A stretch of DNA of 64,000 nucleotides from Prevotellaceae bacterium. Its GTDB lineage: Bacteria > Bacteroidota > Bacteroidia > Bacteroidales > Bacteroidaceae. Of the stretch, positions 7,816 to 16,704 are shown in pieces. Numbering within the stretch: position 1 is the stretch's first letter; each line of letters begins with the position of its first letter. The DNA lies in contig JAFLUT010000003.1 of NCBI GenBank assembly GCA_022508665.1, positions 37,510 to 101,509 of the forward strand. The letters are read 5' to 3'. The position numbers were made by a program, and so were the translations under genes. Below the pieces are notes generated by a model, which saw only the letters and a list, made by a program, of their open reading frames with translations, was not told where the DNA came from and did no database searches.

Positions 7816-8880
7816 ATGAGGAAAGTGATTTTGATATGTGTGGCATGTTGGGCGATGTGGCTTGGTGCTGCGGCACAGAGGATTTCGTTTGAGAAAAGCA
7901 CGGTGAATGCAGGGGCAACGCTGTGGAAGAAGCCTGTGACGGCGGTGTTTAAGTTTACGAACAAGGACAAAAACCCTCTGTTTGTGAGGGAGGTGGACGC
8001 CGGATGCGGATGCTTGAAACCAGAGTGGACAACTCATGCGGTGCATAAGGGTGATGAAGGTGAGGTACGTGTGACGTATGACGCTCAGATGCTTGGGCAT
8101 TTCGACAGGTATATCGATGTCTATACGAATGCAGGGGAGAAGCCAGTGAGGGTGAGGATGAAGGCGGTGGTAAGCACGGGCGAGGTGAAGACGGTGGAGG
8201 AGTTGTTTCCGTATAGCATTGGAGACATTTTGCTGAGTACCAACAATGTGGAGTTTACAGATGTGAGTGCGGGGGATTCGGCTAAGATAGAGATTGAGAT
8301 TATGAACAATGGCAATGAGGTGTTCACACCTGCGCTGATGCATTTGCCTTCGTATCTCACGGCGACGTATTCTCCAGAAATGATTGCTCGTGGACGTAGA
8401 GGGAAGATTGAGTTGACGCTGCACAGTGAGAATTTGCAGGACTTGGGTCTCAATCAGACGAGCATATATCTGGCGAGGTTCTCGGGCGATAAGGTTGGTA
8501 CGGAGAATGATATTGCTGTGTCGGCTGTGAAATTGCCGGACTTGCATTTTGCTGAGGGATATGCGAAGAAGCCTGAGTTTCAAATCTCTACGACAGAGTT
8601 GAACCTCGGGAAGTTGGGGAAGAAAACGAAGTTGACTGGGCAGGTGAAGTTGAGCAACAAGGGGCAGGGAGTGCTGAAGTTGAGCAAGATACAGGCATTT
8701 AATCAGGCTATCACGGTGAGTTTAGGCAAGACGGAGTTGCAGCCAGGGGAAGAGGCGACGATGAAGGTGACGGTGGATGCGAGATTTCTTGGAATGTCGA
8801 AGGCTAAGCCGAGAGTGCTGATTATTACGAATGATGCCAAGAGACCGAAAGAGGTGGTGAATGTGAATTTTGAAAAATGA
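7816..8880 (+). CDS. DUF1573 exported protein
   Basis: About 354 residues from the ATG at 7816 (MRKVILICVACWAMWLGAAAQ), which gives a clean signal peptide; an alternative ATG at 7789 adds nine residues. The mature protein carries DUF1573 repeats, an immunoglobulin/ASPM-SPD-2-like beta domain. The typical pieces are FKFTNKDKNPLFVREVDAGCGC (split here by the conserved Cys pair at about 70-72), then GEVRVTYDAQMLGHFDRYIDVYTNA, and a related copy near the C-terminus. It is probably periplasmic or surface-exposed; no exact function is known for the family. It ends 7 bp before the meaB ATG and likely shares its transcript. Confidence 0.8.
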   Translation: MRKVILICVACWAMWLGAAAQRISFEKSTVNAGATLWKKPVTAVFKFTNKDKNPLFVREVDAGCGCLKPEWTTHAVHKGDEGEVRVTYDAQMLGHFDRYIDVYTNAGEKPVRVRMKAVVSTGEVKTVEELFPYSIGDILLSTNNVEFTDVSAGDSAKIEIEIMNNGNEVFTPALMHLPSYLTATYSPEMIARGRRGKIELTLHSENLQDLGLNQTSIYLARFSGDKVGTENDIAVSAVKLPDLHFAEGYAKKPEFQISTTELNLGKLGKKTKLTGQVKLSNKGQGVLKLSKIQAFNQAITVSLGKTELQPGEEATMKVTVDARFLGMSKAKPRVLIITNDAKRPKEVVNVNFEK

Positions 8881-8887
8881 TTTTAAT

Positions 8888-9988
8888 ATGGAACATCCTG
8901 AGAATGGTGCTGAGTTTGCAGGGTTGCAAGTGAATGCAGGTGTGGAGCAGCCATCGAATGTAAATCCTTATCTGAAGCAGATGAGGAAGAAGAGGCACGG
9001 GCTGTTCAGCGTGTCGGAATATGTGGAGGGAATACTGAAGGGCGACGTGAGCATGCTGGGACAGGCGGTGACGCTGATAGAGAGTGTGCTGCCCGAGCAT
9101 CAGGTGGTGGCGCAGGAGGTGATTGAGAAGTGCCTGCCCTATTCGGGCAATTCGGTGAGGATTGGCATCAGCGGTGTGCCTGGGGCTGGCAAGTCGACGA
9201 GCATCGACGCTTTCGGGGTGCATCTGCTGAACAACTATGGCGTAAAACTGGCGGTGCTGGCGATTGACCCTTCGTCGGAAAAGACTAAGGGGAGCATCCT
9301 TGGAGACAAGACGAGAATGGAGAAGTTGTCGGTGCATCCGAAATCGTTCATTCGTCCCAGCCCCACGGCTGGCAGCCTCGGAGGTGTGGCACGGAAGACG
9401 AGGGAGACGATAATACTGTGTGAGGCGGCTGGTTACGATAACATCTTTGTGGAGACAGTGGGTGTGGGTCAGAGCGAGACGGCGTGCCATTCGATGGTGG
9501 ATTACTTCCTGCTCATTCAGTTGGCAGGGACGGGCGATGAGTTGCAGGGCATCAAGCGTGGCATCATGGAGATTGCCGACGGCATTGTAATCAACAAGGC
9601 GGACGGCAACAATGTGGACAAGGCGCAGTTGGCGGCTACACACTTTCGGAATGCGTTGCACCTGTTCCCTGTGCCTGAGAGCGGACTCGTGCCAGAGGTG
9701 ATGTGCTACTCGGGCTTTTACGAACTGAATATCGACGAGGTGCTGAAGATGGTGTTCCGATACATTGACAAGGTGAAGGAGAACGGATATTTCCAGCACA
9801 GAAGGAACGAGCAGTCGAAGTACTGGATGTATGAGAGCATAAACGAGCATCTGAGAAACAGTTTCTACCACAACGCCACGGTGAAGGGAATGATTGGGCA
9901 GATGGAGCAGGAAGTGCTGAACGGGCAGGTGACATCGTTTGTGGCTGCAAAGCGACTTTTGGACAGTTATTATGAGACACTTAAATAG
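8888..9988 (+). CDS. meaB: MeaB-type GTPase, chaperone of methylmalonyl-CoA mutase
   Basis: A G3E-family P-loop GTPase that protects and reloads adenosylcobalamin-dependent methylmalonyl-CoA mutase. The protein has about 366 residues from the ATG at 8888; a TTG at 8870 would overlap the previous gene. Motifs seen are Walker A GVPGAGKST, the base-switch region DPSSEKTKGSILGDKTRM, FIRPSPTAGSLGGVA, the Walker B-like FVETVGVGQSE and the guanine-specificity motif NKAD. Length and motif order match MeaB/ArgK. The mutase is not in the window, but methylmalonyl-CoA epimerase and decarboxylase genes lie at 52.7-57.4 kb and belong to the same pathway. The 3' end overlaps the porQ start by 17 bp. Confidence 0.93.
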   Translation: MEHPENGAEFAGLQVNAGVEQPSNVNPYLKQMRKKRHGLFSVSEYVEGILKGDVSMLGQAVTLIESVLPEHQVVAQEVIEKCLPYSGNSVRIGISGVPGAGKSTSIDAFGVHLLNNYGVKLAVLAIDPSSEKTKGSILGDKTRMEKLSVHPKSFIRPSPTAGSLGGVARKTRETIILCEAAGYDNIFVETVGVGQSETACHSMVDYFLLIQLAGTGDELQGIKRGIMEIADGIVINKADGNNVDKAQLAATHFRNALHLFPVPESGLVPEVMCYSGFYELNIDEVLKMVFRYIDKVKENGYFQHRRNEQSKYWMYESINEHLRNSFYHNATVKGMIGQMEQEVLNGQVTSFVAAKRLLDSYYETLK

Positions 9989-10925
9989 GATTTCTCTGTT
10001 GGTTGCGGCATTGAGCATGGCGGTGTTGTCGGTCAGTGCGCAGGATGGCAAGGTTGGTTATCAGTTTCTGAATGTGCCTGTCTCTGCTCACTCGGCGGCA
10101 TTGGGCGGTGCTAACATCAGCATTGTCGAAGACGATGCGAGCCTAATGTGGACGAATGCGGCGATGCTGACGGGGGTGTCGGACAACACGTTGTTTTTAG
10201 GCGTGAACTCTTACATCCGTTCAAGTCTGTTGATGTCGGCAGGATATGTGAAGAACATAGGAGAGCGAGGCACATTGGGCGTTGGCGCTCAGATGCTGAA
10301 CTACGGCAAGATGGACGAGACGGATGAGTATGGCAATGTGCTTGGACAGTTCTCGGCTAAAGATATGAATTTTCAAGGCTCGTTCTCATATATGCTGACA
10401 GATTACTGGAGCGGTTCGATAACTGCGAAGGTTCTGCTGAGCAACTACGCGGAGTTTTCGAGTGTAGCGATGGGCGCAGACCTTGGAGTGAACTATTACG
10501 ACCCGAGCCACGGGTTTTCGTTCTCTGTGGCGGGACGGAATTTCGGCGGTCAGATAACGTCGCTTTATGAGGACGGAGAACATGAGAAACTGCCATTCAA
10601 TCTTGCTATCGGTGTGAGCAAGGATTTGGCTAATGCACCGATAAGGGTGTCGCTGACGGCAGATGACTTGACGCATTGGGAGGACGTGAATTTTATTCAG
10701 CATTTGGTGTTGGGCGTTGATTTCATTCCCACCAAAACAACGTGGTTCTCACTGGGTTACAACTTCCGCCGAGCGCACGAAATGAAGGTGGCGGATAAAA
10801 GCAAATGGGCTGGCATCGGAGTGGGTGCAGGTTTGAATGTGAAGAAAATCAAGGTCGGTGTGGCGTATGGCAAGTACCATGTGTCGGCATCGGCTTTTTT
10901 AGTTAATGCAAGCGTTTCATTATGA
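9972..10925 (+). CDS. porQ: Type IX secretion system protein PorQ
   Basis: An outer-membrane beta-barrel of the FadL/PorV-like fold. PorQ helps attach type IX-secreted cargo to surface lipopolysaccharide. From the ATG at 9972 it has 317 residues with a signal peptide ([20 protein letters not shown]). The diagnostic N-terminal motif follows: [18 protein letters not shown], then [13 protein letters not shown]. The rest alternates beta strands and ends in hydrophobic residues ([13 protein letters not shown]), as expected for a barrel. It overlaps meaB upstream and cmk downstream (ATGA, 10922-10925). The order porQ-cmk-ispH is also found in Porphyromonas, which supports the call. No other T9SS core genes are in the window. 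Confidence 0.88.
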   Translation: MRHLNRISLLVAALSMAVLSVSAQDGKVGYQFLNVPVSAHSAALGGANISIVEDDASLMWTNAAMLTGVSDNTLFLGVNSYIRSSLLMSAGYVKNIGERGTLGVGAQMLNYGKMDETDEYGNVLGQFSAKDMNFQGSFSYMLTDYWSGSITAKVLLSNYAEFSSVAMGADLGVNYYDPSHGFSFSVAGRNFGGQITSLYEDGEHEKLPFNLAIGVSKDLANAPIRVSLTADDLTHWEDVNFIQHLVLGVDFIPTKTTWFSLGYNFRRAHEMKVADKSKWAGIGVGAGLNVKKIKVGVAYGKYHVSASAFLVNASVSL

Positions 10926-11632
10926 AGAAGATAATCATTGCAATAGACGGACATTCGAGTTGCGGCAAAAGCACAATGGCGAAGCAACTTGCTAAGGAGA
11001 TAGGATATGTGTATGTGGACACAGGGGCTATGTATCGTGCCGTTACACTGTATGCTATGCGTAACGGAATGTTCACAAAGGATGGCGTACAGGAAGCAGA
11101 ACTGCAAGATGCCATAAATGAAGGAAAGATAAAGATAGGATTTGTCTTTAATCTCCAAACAGGTAAGGCTGACACATATCTGAACAATGAGAATGTAGAG
11201 GAGGAAATCCGCACAATGGAGGTGAGCAAGCGTGTGAGCGTTATCGCCGCATTACCTTTCGTGAGGGCGCTTCTGACAGAGCAACAGAAGGCTATGGGCA
11301 AGGAAAAGGGCATCGTGATGGATGGTCGTGACATCGGCACGGCTGTATTCCCAGAGGCGGAACTGAAAGTGTTTGTGACTGCAAGCGCGGAAGTGAGGGC
11401 GCAGAGAAGGTATGACGAGTTGTTGGGGAAGGCGAAAACTCAAGAGGAAAAGGATGCACTGAATTACGGGGGGATTTTTGAGAATGTAAAGGAAAGGGAC
11501 TATATAGACTCTCACCGTGAAGTTTCTCCTTTGAGACAGGCGGAAGATGCCGTGGTACTGGATAATTCGGACATGACAAGAGAGGAGCAGAGTGCGTGGC
11601 TATTGGAGAAATATAAGGAAAGATGCTCATAG
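10922..11632 (+). CDS. cmk: Cytidylate kinase
   Basis: Phosphorylates CMP and dCMP to the diphosphates with ATP in the cytoplasm, feeding nucleic acid and phospholipid synthesis. The 236 residues include the P-loop GHSSCGKST, the conserved [15 protein letters not shown], and [22 protein letters not shown] with the DGRDIG motif that binds CMP. The C-terminal part contains [14 protein letters not shown], the usual DxxRxxSPL region. Length fits the type I enzyme. It overlaps porQ by 4 bp and ispH by 10 bp, so these genes are translationally linked. Confidence 0.96.
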   Translation: MKKIIIAIDGHSSCGKSTMAKQLAKEIGYVYVDTGAMYRAVTLYAMRNGMFTKDGVQEAELQDAINEGKIKIGFVFNLQTGKADTYLNNENVEEEIRTMEVSKRVSVIAALPFVRALLTEQQKAMGKEKGIVMDGRDIGTAVFPEAELKVFVTASAEVRAQRRYDELLGKAKTQEEKDALNYGGIFENVKERDYIDSHREVSPLRQAEDAVVLDNSDMTREEQSAWLLEKYKERCS

Positions 11633-12486
11633 AGATTGACGAGGGGTCAGGGTTCTGCTTTGGTGTGACAACAGCCATAAAGAAGGCGGAAGAGGAACTT
11701 GCAAAGAGCGAGTCGCTCTATTGCTTGGGCGACATCGTACACAATGGACGTGAGGTGGAAAGGCTGAAGGGCTTGGGACTTATTACTGTGGGGCATGAGG
11801 ATTTGGAAAGGCTGCACGACACGAAGATGTTGCTGCGTGCGCACGGCGAGCCTCCGCTGACTTACTCGATGGCTAAGGAGCATAATATCAGTGTGATAGA
11901 TGCGACGTGTCCTGTGGTACTGAACCTGCAAAAGCGCATCAGAAAGGCATACGAAGAAGGTGGGCAGATTGTTATTTACGGAAAGAACGGACATGCCGAA
12001 GTGGTGGGGCTTGTGGGACAGACGGACGGCACGGCAATAGTGATAGAGAATTTGGAGGATGCCAAGAAGTTGGATTTTAGCCACGACATTCAGTTGTTTT
12101 CGCAGACGACAAAATCTCTGGAAGGATTTAGGGAGATTGTCGGATATATCGAGCAGAATATGAAGGACGGGGCAAAGTTCAACTATTTCGACACTATCTG
12201 CCGACGTGTGGCAAACCGCATCCCTGACATCAGGCGGTTCGCTGCTCAGCACGATGTGATACTCTTTGTGTGCGGACGCAAGAGTTCTAACGGCAAGGTG
12301 CTGTATAATGAATGCCTGTCGGTGAACCCTCGCACATACATGATTGACGACCCTGCAGAGATTGATTTCGGATGGCTTGAAGGGGTGGAGAGCGTGGGCA
12401 TTTGCGGAGCGACAAGCACGCCGAAGTGGTTGATGGAAGAAAGCAAAAGGAGGATAGAAGAACACGGTGTAAGGCAATTACGATAG
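11623..12486 (+). CDS. ispH: 4-hydroxy-3-methylbut-2-enyl diphosphate reductase IspH
   Basis: The last enzyme of the non-mevalonate isoprenoid pathway: an Fe-S reductase that makes IPP and DMAPP from HMBPP. The 287 residues show the three cluster cysteines in GFCFGV (Cys12), DATCPVV and DTICRRV. Conserved active-site regions [15 protein letters not shown] and [12 protein letters not shown] are present. It overlaps cmk by 10 bp. The final codons (HGVRQLR and the stop) lie inside the first unit of a 23-bp tandem repeat, so the extreme C-terminus appears to be repeat-derived; the catalytic core ends before that. Function is secure. Confidence 0.96.
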   Translation: MLIEIDEGSGFCFGVTTAIKKAEEELAKSESLYCLGDIVHNGREVERLKGLGLITVGHEDLERLHDTKMLLRAHGEPPLTYSMAKEHNISVIDATCPVVLNLQKRIRKAYEEGGQIVIYGKNGHAEVVGLVGQTDGTAIVIENLEDAKKLDFSHDIQLFSQTTKSLEGFREIVGYIEQNMKDGAKFNYFDTICRRVANRIPDIRRFAAQHDVILFVCGRKSSNGKVLYNECLSVNPRTYMIDDPAEIDFGWLEGVESVGICGATSTPKWLMEESKRRIEEHGVRQLR

Positions 12487-12533
12487 GCGGTGTAGGGCAA
12501 TTGCGATACACGGTGTAAGGTTATTGAGAAAAA
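12465..12533. repeat. 23-bp tandem array at the ispH 3' end
   Basis: Two full units (12465-12487, 12488-12510) and a decayed third (12511-12533), each beginning CGGTGTAAGG or CGGTGTAGGG with CAATT(A/G)CGATA behind it. The CGATnnnCGGTGTA core is shared with arrays at 38.6 and 52.6 kb. The ispH stop lies in unit one. A lone fragment GTAGGGCAATTG also occurs at 15963-15974 just after pfkA. Confidence 0.8.
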
Positions 12534-12559
12534 GGAAGCAAGATGATAAATGAACAGCG

Positions 12560-12970
12560 ATGAAGAAGATTGACTATGAGATAATAGAACTGCCAAAGAT
12601 TATTGACCCAAGGGGTAATCTGACTGTGGCTGAGCAGATGAAGAATGTGCCTTTCGACATAAAGAGAGTGTACTGGACTTACGATGTGCCTGGAGGAGAA
12701 AGCCGTGGTGGGCATGCGCACAAGAGGCTATATCAGTTGGTGGTGGCTATGAGCGGCAGTTTCACCGTGACTCTCGATAATGGCTGGGAGCGTGAAACGA
12801 TATTGCTGAATCATCCGTGGCAAGGATTGCTGATAAAGCCAGGGTTGTGGCGAACATTGGATGACTTTTCGAGCGGTGCTGTATGTATGGTGTTGGCAAG
12901 CGAACTGTTTGACCTTGATGACTATATATATGAATATGAGGACTTTCTGAAGTATGTTGGAAACGGTTAG
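12560..12970 (+). CDS. FdtA/QdtA-type sugar 3,4-ketoisomerase (cupin)
   Basis: A 136-residue cupin of the WxcM/FdtA family. These enzymes convert dTDP-4-keto-6-deoxyglucose to the 3-keto sugar for later amination. Visible marks are DPRGNLTVAEQ, VYWTYDVPGGESRGGHAHKR with the paired His residues, FTVTLDNG and GLLIKPGLWRTL, all in the order known for the family. The next two genes are a GNAT-like acyltransferase and a DegT aminotransferase. Together they could make an N-acylated 3-amino-3,6-dideoxyhexose. The rmlA/rmlB genes that would supply the dTDP-sugar are not here. The start at 12560 follows the repeat array by 26 bp; the 3' end overlaps the next gene by 17 bp. Confidence 0.85.
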   Translation: MKKIDYEIIELPKIIDPRGNLTVAEQMKNVPFDIKRVYWTYDVPGGESRGGHAHKRLYQLVVAMSGSFTVTLDNGWERETILLNHPWQGLLIKPGLWRTLDDFSSGAVCMVLASELFDLDDYIYEYEDFLKYVGNG

Positions 12971-13886
12971 ATATACGGCAGGCAGGCAAGCGGAATGGGA
13001 TGCGCTGGTGGAGAGGAGCAAAAACGGCACATTCCTAATGAAACGTGGGTATATGGATTACCATGCTGACAGGTTTGAGGACTGCTCACTGATGTTTTAT
13101 AAGAAAAAGAGATTGCATGCCGTACTGCCAGGCAACGTGAGCGATGGAGTGTTCTACTCTCATCAAGGGCTGACATACGGAGGATTAGTGATAGACGAGA
13201 GATGCACGATGGCTGAAGTGCTGGAGATGTTCGGAGCGATGAATGAATGGCTGAAAGGTATGGGGATTGTCAAGGTGGTGTATAAACCTGTGCCGCACAT
13301 ATATCACAGATTGCCAGCGGAGGAGGATTTGTATGCGTTGTTCAGAAATGGAGCAAGATTAGTGGCAAGAGGTGTATCATCAAGCATTAGTTTAGAGAGG
13401 CGGTTGAAGTGGAGGCAGAACAGACGGACAGCGTTGAACAAGGCGAATAGCGAGGGGGTGACGGTGGAATGTTCAGAGGATTTAGAATGCTTCTGGAGCA
13501 TTCTGGAAAGCAATTTGAAGAAAACTCACGGAGTTAGACCAGTACATAGTGTAGAGGAAATTAGGTTGTTGAAAAGTCGTTTTCCTAATAATATAATACT
13601 ATATATCGCACGAAACAAACATGGCGTCGCTGTGGCAGGAGTGCTGTTGTATATAACTGAAAATGTGATACATTCGCAATATATTTCTGCAACAGACGAG
13701 GGCAAAGAGATTGGTGCTGTAGATGCCATTATGCAGGAGGTGATGCGGATGAAGAAGCGGTATCTTGACTTCGGCATATCTACCGAGGATGGGGGCAAAT
13801 ATCTAAACGAGAGCCTCATCTTTCAGAAAGAGGGGTTCGGAGGAAGAGCAATCTGTTATGACACGTATGAATATACCATACCTTGA
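12954..13886 (+). CDS. FemAB/GNAT-like acyltransferase
   Basis: A 310-residue protein of the FemAB/GNAT fold (acetyltransferase_6 type). The N-terminal half contains TFLMKRGYMDYHADRF and FYSHQGLTYGGLVID. The second half has a basic patch (LKWRQNRRTALNKAN), then VAVAGVLLYI and HSQYISATDEGKEIGAVD, the core of the acyl-CoA or aminoacyl donor site, and ends in YLDFGISTEDGGKYLN. The position between a sugar ketoisomerase and a sugar aminotransferase, with overlaps on both sides (17 and 29 bp), suggests it acylates the amino sugar made by its neighbours. That substrate is inference; FemAB-like proteins can also act on peptidoglycan precursors. Confidence 0.7.
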   Translation: MLETVRYTAGRQAEWDALVERSKNGTFLMKRGYMDYHADRFEDCSLMFYKKKRLHAVLPGNVSDGVFYSHQGLTYGGLVIDERCTMAEVLEMFGAMNEWLKGMGIVKVVYKPVPHIYHRLPAEEDLYALFRNGARLVARGVSSSISLERRLKWRQNRRTALNKANSEGVTVECSEDLECFWSILESNLKKTHGVRPVHSVEEIRLLKSRFPNNIILYIARNKHGVAVAGVLLYITENVIHSQYISATDEGKEIGAVDAIMQEVMRMKKRYLDFGISTEDGGKYLNESLIFQKEGFGGRAICYDTYEYTIP

Positions 13887-14964
13887 CCTGAAAAGAATAA
13901 CGGCACAGCACGGAGAAGAGATACAGAGGGCTGTGGCTGAGGTTGTGAGTAGCGGATGGTACTTGCAAGGGGAGGCGGTGAAGAGGTTTGAAGCCAACTA
14001 TGCAAAGTATATCGGCACGAAGCATTGTGTGGGTGTAGGAAATGGGTTGGATGCTCTGACGCTGACGCTGAGGGCATATATGGAGTTGGGGAAGATAGAT
14101 GAAGGGGCGGAAGTGCTTGTGCCTGCTAATACATACATTGCCACGGTGTTAGCGATAACGGAGAATGGATTGAAGCCCGTGTTTGTGGATGTGGATGAGG
14201 ACACCCTCGAGATGAATATCGAGAAGGCGATAACTGAGCGGACACAAGCGCTGATGATGGTGCATCTTTATGGCAGATGTGTGTATAACGAGAGCATTGC
14301 TCAATTATGTCGAGATAGAGGGACTTTGATTATTGAAGACAATGCACAGGCGCATGGGTGCATCTATCGTGGCAAACATACAGGAGCATTGGGAGATGTG
14401 GGATGCCACAGTTTTTATCCCGGTAAAAACCTCGGTGCATTAGGCGACGGAGGAGCGATAACAACTGACGATGAGGAATTGGCACAGATGGTACGGACGC
14501 TCTCCAACTATGGATTTGCAAAGAAATACGTAGCGAATTACAAGGGGAGAAACAGCCGATTGGACGAGGTGCAAGCAGCTGTGCTGGATGTGAAGTTGAA
14601 GTATTTAGATGATGACAACAGAAGAAGAAAGGCACTCGCACACATATATTATGGTAATATAAAGCAAGGTGTGGTGTGGTTACCGAAGATGATAGATGAT
14701 GAGAGTAATGTCTATCACATTTTTCCCGTATTCACTGAAAAGAGAAAAGAGTTGCAGGCATTTCTTAATGAACGAGGCATACAGACACTCATACATTACC
14801 CAATCCCACCACACAAGCAGCAATGCTACGCTGAATGGAACAACATCAGCATGCCTGTGTCTGAAAGGCTTGCAAAAGAAGAACTTAGCATTCCACTAAA
14901 TCAGACAATGACAAACGAGGAAGCGGAATATATAGCAGAAACTATTAACACATTTACGAAATAA
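13858..14964 (+). CDS. DegT/DnrJ/EryC1/StrS sugar aminotransferase
   Basis: A PLP-dependent aminotransferase of 368 residues, likely the FdtB/QdtB type that aminates C3 of a keto-deoxy sugar nucleotide. Motifs are GVGNGLDALTLTL (PLP phosphate contact), VLVPANTYIAT, the aspartate of IEDNAQAHG and the PLP lysine in GCHSFYPGKNLGALGDGG, then the conserved RTLSNYGFAKKY and SRLDEVQAAVL. The start could be 13858 or the ATG at 13867, both inside the previous gene. pfkA follows after 12 bp. Pathway assignment rests on the neighbouring ketoisomerase and acyltransferase. Confidence 0.88.
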   Translation: MTRMNIPYLDLKRITAQHGEEIQRAVAEVVSSGWYLQGEAVKRFEANYAKYIGTKHCVGVGNGLDALTLTLRAYMELGKIDEGAEVLVPANTYIATVLAITENGLKPVFVDVDEDTLEMNIEKAITERTQALMMVHLYGRCVYNESIAQLCRDRGTLIIEDNAQAHGCIYRGKHTGALGDVGCHSFYPGKNLGALGDGGAITTDDEELAQMVRTLSNYGFAKKYVANYKGRNSRLDEVQAAVLDVKLKYLDDDNRRRKALAHIYYGNIKQGVVWLPKMIDDESNVYHIFPVFTEKRKELQAFLNERGIQTLIHYPIPPHKQQCYAEWNNISMPVSERLAKEELSIPLNQTMTNEEAEYIAETINTFTK

Positions 14965-14976
14965 CATATAATAATT

Positions 14977-15957
14977 ATGGCAGAAATAAAATGTATCGGC
15001 ATCATAACATCAGGCAATGACGCCCCAGGAATGAACAGTGCTATCCGAGCCGTGACACGCTCTGCAATCTACAACGGGCTGAAAGTGAAAGCGATATATC
15101 GTGGCTACAAAGGCTTGATTGACGGCGAGATAAAAGAGTTTGAAACACAGAACGTCAGCAACATCATACAGCAGGGCGGCACAATCCTCAAGTCCTCACC
15201 ATCAAAAGAGTTTATGAATGCAGAAGGACGGCAGAAGGCATACGAAAACCTTATGAACGAAGGCATTGACGCCTTGGTTGTGATTGGCGGAGACGGCACG
15301 ATACAGGGAGCGAGAGTGTTTGCACAAGAATATGACTACCCCTGCATCGCCATACCTGCCACGATTGACAACAACCTCTGCGGCACCGACACCACCATCG
15401 GCTACGACACGGCACTCAACACAATCATGCAGGCAGTAGACAAAATACACGACACGGCAAAGAGCCACGAGCGACTGTTCTTTGTCGAAGTGATGGGCGA
15501 CGGCGCAGGTTTCCTCGCCTTGAACAGCGGTGTTGCTTCTGGATGCGAGGAGGCAATCGTACCTACCATAGAGATTGAGGATGAGCAACTGCACCATTTC
15601 ATCCAAAACGGCTTCCGCAAGACGAAAGGCAGTTCCATCGTCCTTGTGGCAGCCAACGAGCAGACGGGCGGAGCGATGCACTATGCCGAACTGGTGAAGA
15701 ACCAATACCCCGACCTCGACGTGCGCATCTCCATCCTCGGTCACATGCAGCGTGGCGGTCAGCCATCTGCCCACGACCGCATCATAGCCAGCCGCATGGG
15801 AGCCGCCAGCATTCAGGCACTGCTCAAGGGACTGCGCAACGTGATGGTAGGCATCGACAACGACGAAATTGTGTATGTACCATTCTCTCGTGCCATAAAA
15901 GACACCCGAGCAATCGACAGAAATATTCTTGATATACTGCATAACCTGTCGATATAA
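14977..15957 (+). CDS. pfkA: ATP-dependent 6-phosphofructokinase
   Basis: Phosphorylates fructose 6-phosphate, the committing step of glycolysis. The 326 residues carry the group I PfkA signature: [19 protein letters not shown] (the bacterial GGDAPG loop reads GNDAPG), GGDGTIQGA for [23 protein letters not shown] for substrate and catalysis, [12 protein letters not shown] and [12 protein letters not shown]. The Gly after GGDG is the residue usually linked with ATP rather than PPi use. It is the last gene of a long plus-strand run, and a perfect palindromic terminator lies 20 bp downstream. Confidence 0.95.
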   Translation: MAEIKCIGIITSGNDAPGMNSAIRAVTRSAIYNGLKVKAIYRGYKGLIDGEIKEFETQNVSNIIQQGGTILKSSPSKEFMNAEGRQKAYENLMNEGIDALVVIGGDGTIQGARVFAQEYDYPCIAIPATIDNNLCGTDTTIGYDTALNTIMQAVDKIHDTAKSHERLFFVEVMGDGAGFLALNSGVASGCEEAIVPTIEIEDEQLHHFIQNGFRKTKGSSIVLVAANEQTGGAMHYAELVKNQYPDLDVRISILGHMQRGGQPSAHDRIIASRMGAASIQALLKGLRNVMVGIDNDEIVYVPFSRAIKDTRAIDRNILDILHNLSI

Positions 15958-15976
15958 GAAGGGTAGGGCAATTGAT

Positions 15977-16012
15977 AAAAAATGTAGTTACGAAATCGTA
16001 ACTACATTTTTT
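15977..16012. terminator. Bidirectional terminator between pfkA and the CPBP gene
   Basis: A perfect 17-bp inverted repeat with a 2-nt centre. The left arm runs from A6 through TGTAGTTACGA and the right arm mirrors it into T6. It can end pfkA (+) and the convergent CPBP gene (-). Confidence 0.88.
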
Positions 16013-16032
16013 ATTTGCTATGATTGTGTTCC

Positions 16033-16704
16033 TTACATAATGGGAAACCAAACGAATACAGCGGCATCCCACAGGGCGTGGGAAATGATGATGGCGGTAA
16101 ATCGTTGTGGGAAGAAGCGGTAGAGGAGTCCCCAAAATGTGCCTGCTACGAGGGCTGCCATGATGAGCATGAAGTTACAAGAGGCGAGGTGGACGGAGGT
16201 GTAGAGTGCGGTGGCAATGAGGAAGCCTTTGGTGAGGCCGTAGCGTTGGGAAAGGCGTTCCTGTATAAAACCACGCCAAAAAATTTCTTCGGCAGGGCCT
16301 ATGATGAGTAGAAGGAGAAAGGAGAGAAGGTAGGGGGAAATACTTCCTTTTATTCCATAGATTGCATTGATTTCGGGGCGTGCTGTGGAAAATAGAAAAG
16401 TTGCGATTTTGTCGCCAAGCCAAAAGAATAGCCATAGTGATACTGCTATGACCACGCCAAGCAGAATATTTGAGGGTGAAAGTTTAAGCCTCTCCCACCA
16501 TTTGGGCATAAAGATTGTGGCACAGGTAGAAAGTGAGAGTGCCGCAATGGTCATTAGTAGCCAGAAGTTGAAATGATGGGCGGTTAGTGGGAAAAACATC
16601 AGTGTCCACAGCACAAAAGCCCATAGGACGGTAAACACAACAGGTTTTAGTGTGGATGTAGGTGAGTTCTTTATGAGTGGCATATTAGATTTTATCTCAG
16701 CCAT
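16033..16704 (-). CDS. CPBP-family intramembrane metalloprotease
   Basis: A 223-residue polytopic membrane protein of the CPBP (Abi/CAAX-processing-like) family, with six or seven hydrophobic segments. The three conserved motifs are present: EEIFWRGFIQERL (the EExxxR pair), HLASCNFM (catalytic His) and HALWDAA (HxxxD). The substrate is unknown; members have been linked to bacteriocin self-immunity or protein processing. The start overlaps the 3' end of menA by 13 bp, so it is probably co-transcribed with it and made by coupled translation. It is followed by the bidirectional terminator. Confidence 0.88.
   Translation of the reverse strand: MAEIKSNMPLIKNSPTSTLKPVVFTVLWAFVLWTLMFFPLTAHHFNFWLLMTIAALSLSTCATIFMPKWWERLKLSPSNILLGVVIAVSLWLFFWLGDKIATFLFSTARPEINAIYGIKGSISPYLLSFLLLLIIGPAEEIFWRGFIQERLSQRYGLTKGFLIATALYTSVHLASCNFMLIMAALVAGTFWGLLYRFFPQRFTAIIISHALWDAAVFVWFPIM

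Noticed and set aside
8870..8887. TTG start for meaB overlapping the DUF1573 gene
   Set aside because: The ATG at 8888 lies just after the previous stop and loses only non-conserved residues.
15202..15942. Long open frames antisense to pfkA and to other core genes (dnaJ, glycogen synthase, glgP)
   Set aside because: They mirror the codon pattern of well-identified genes on the opposite strand and show no family motifs.
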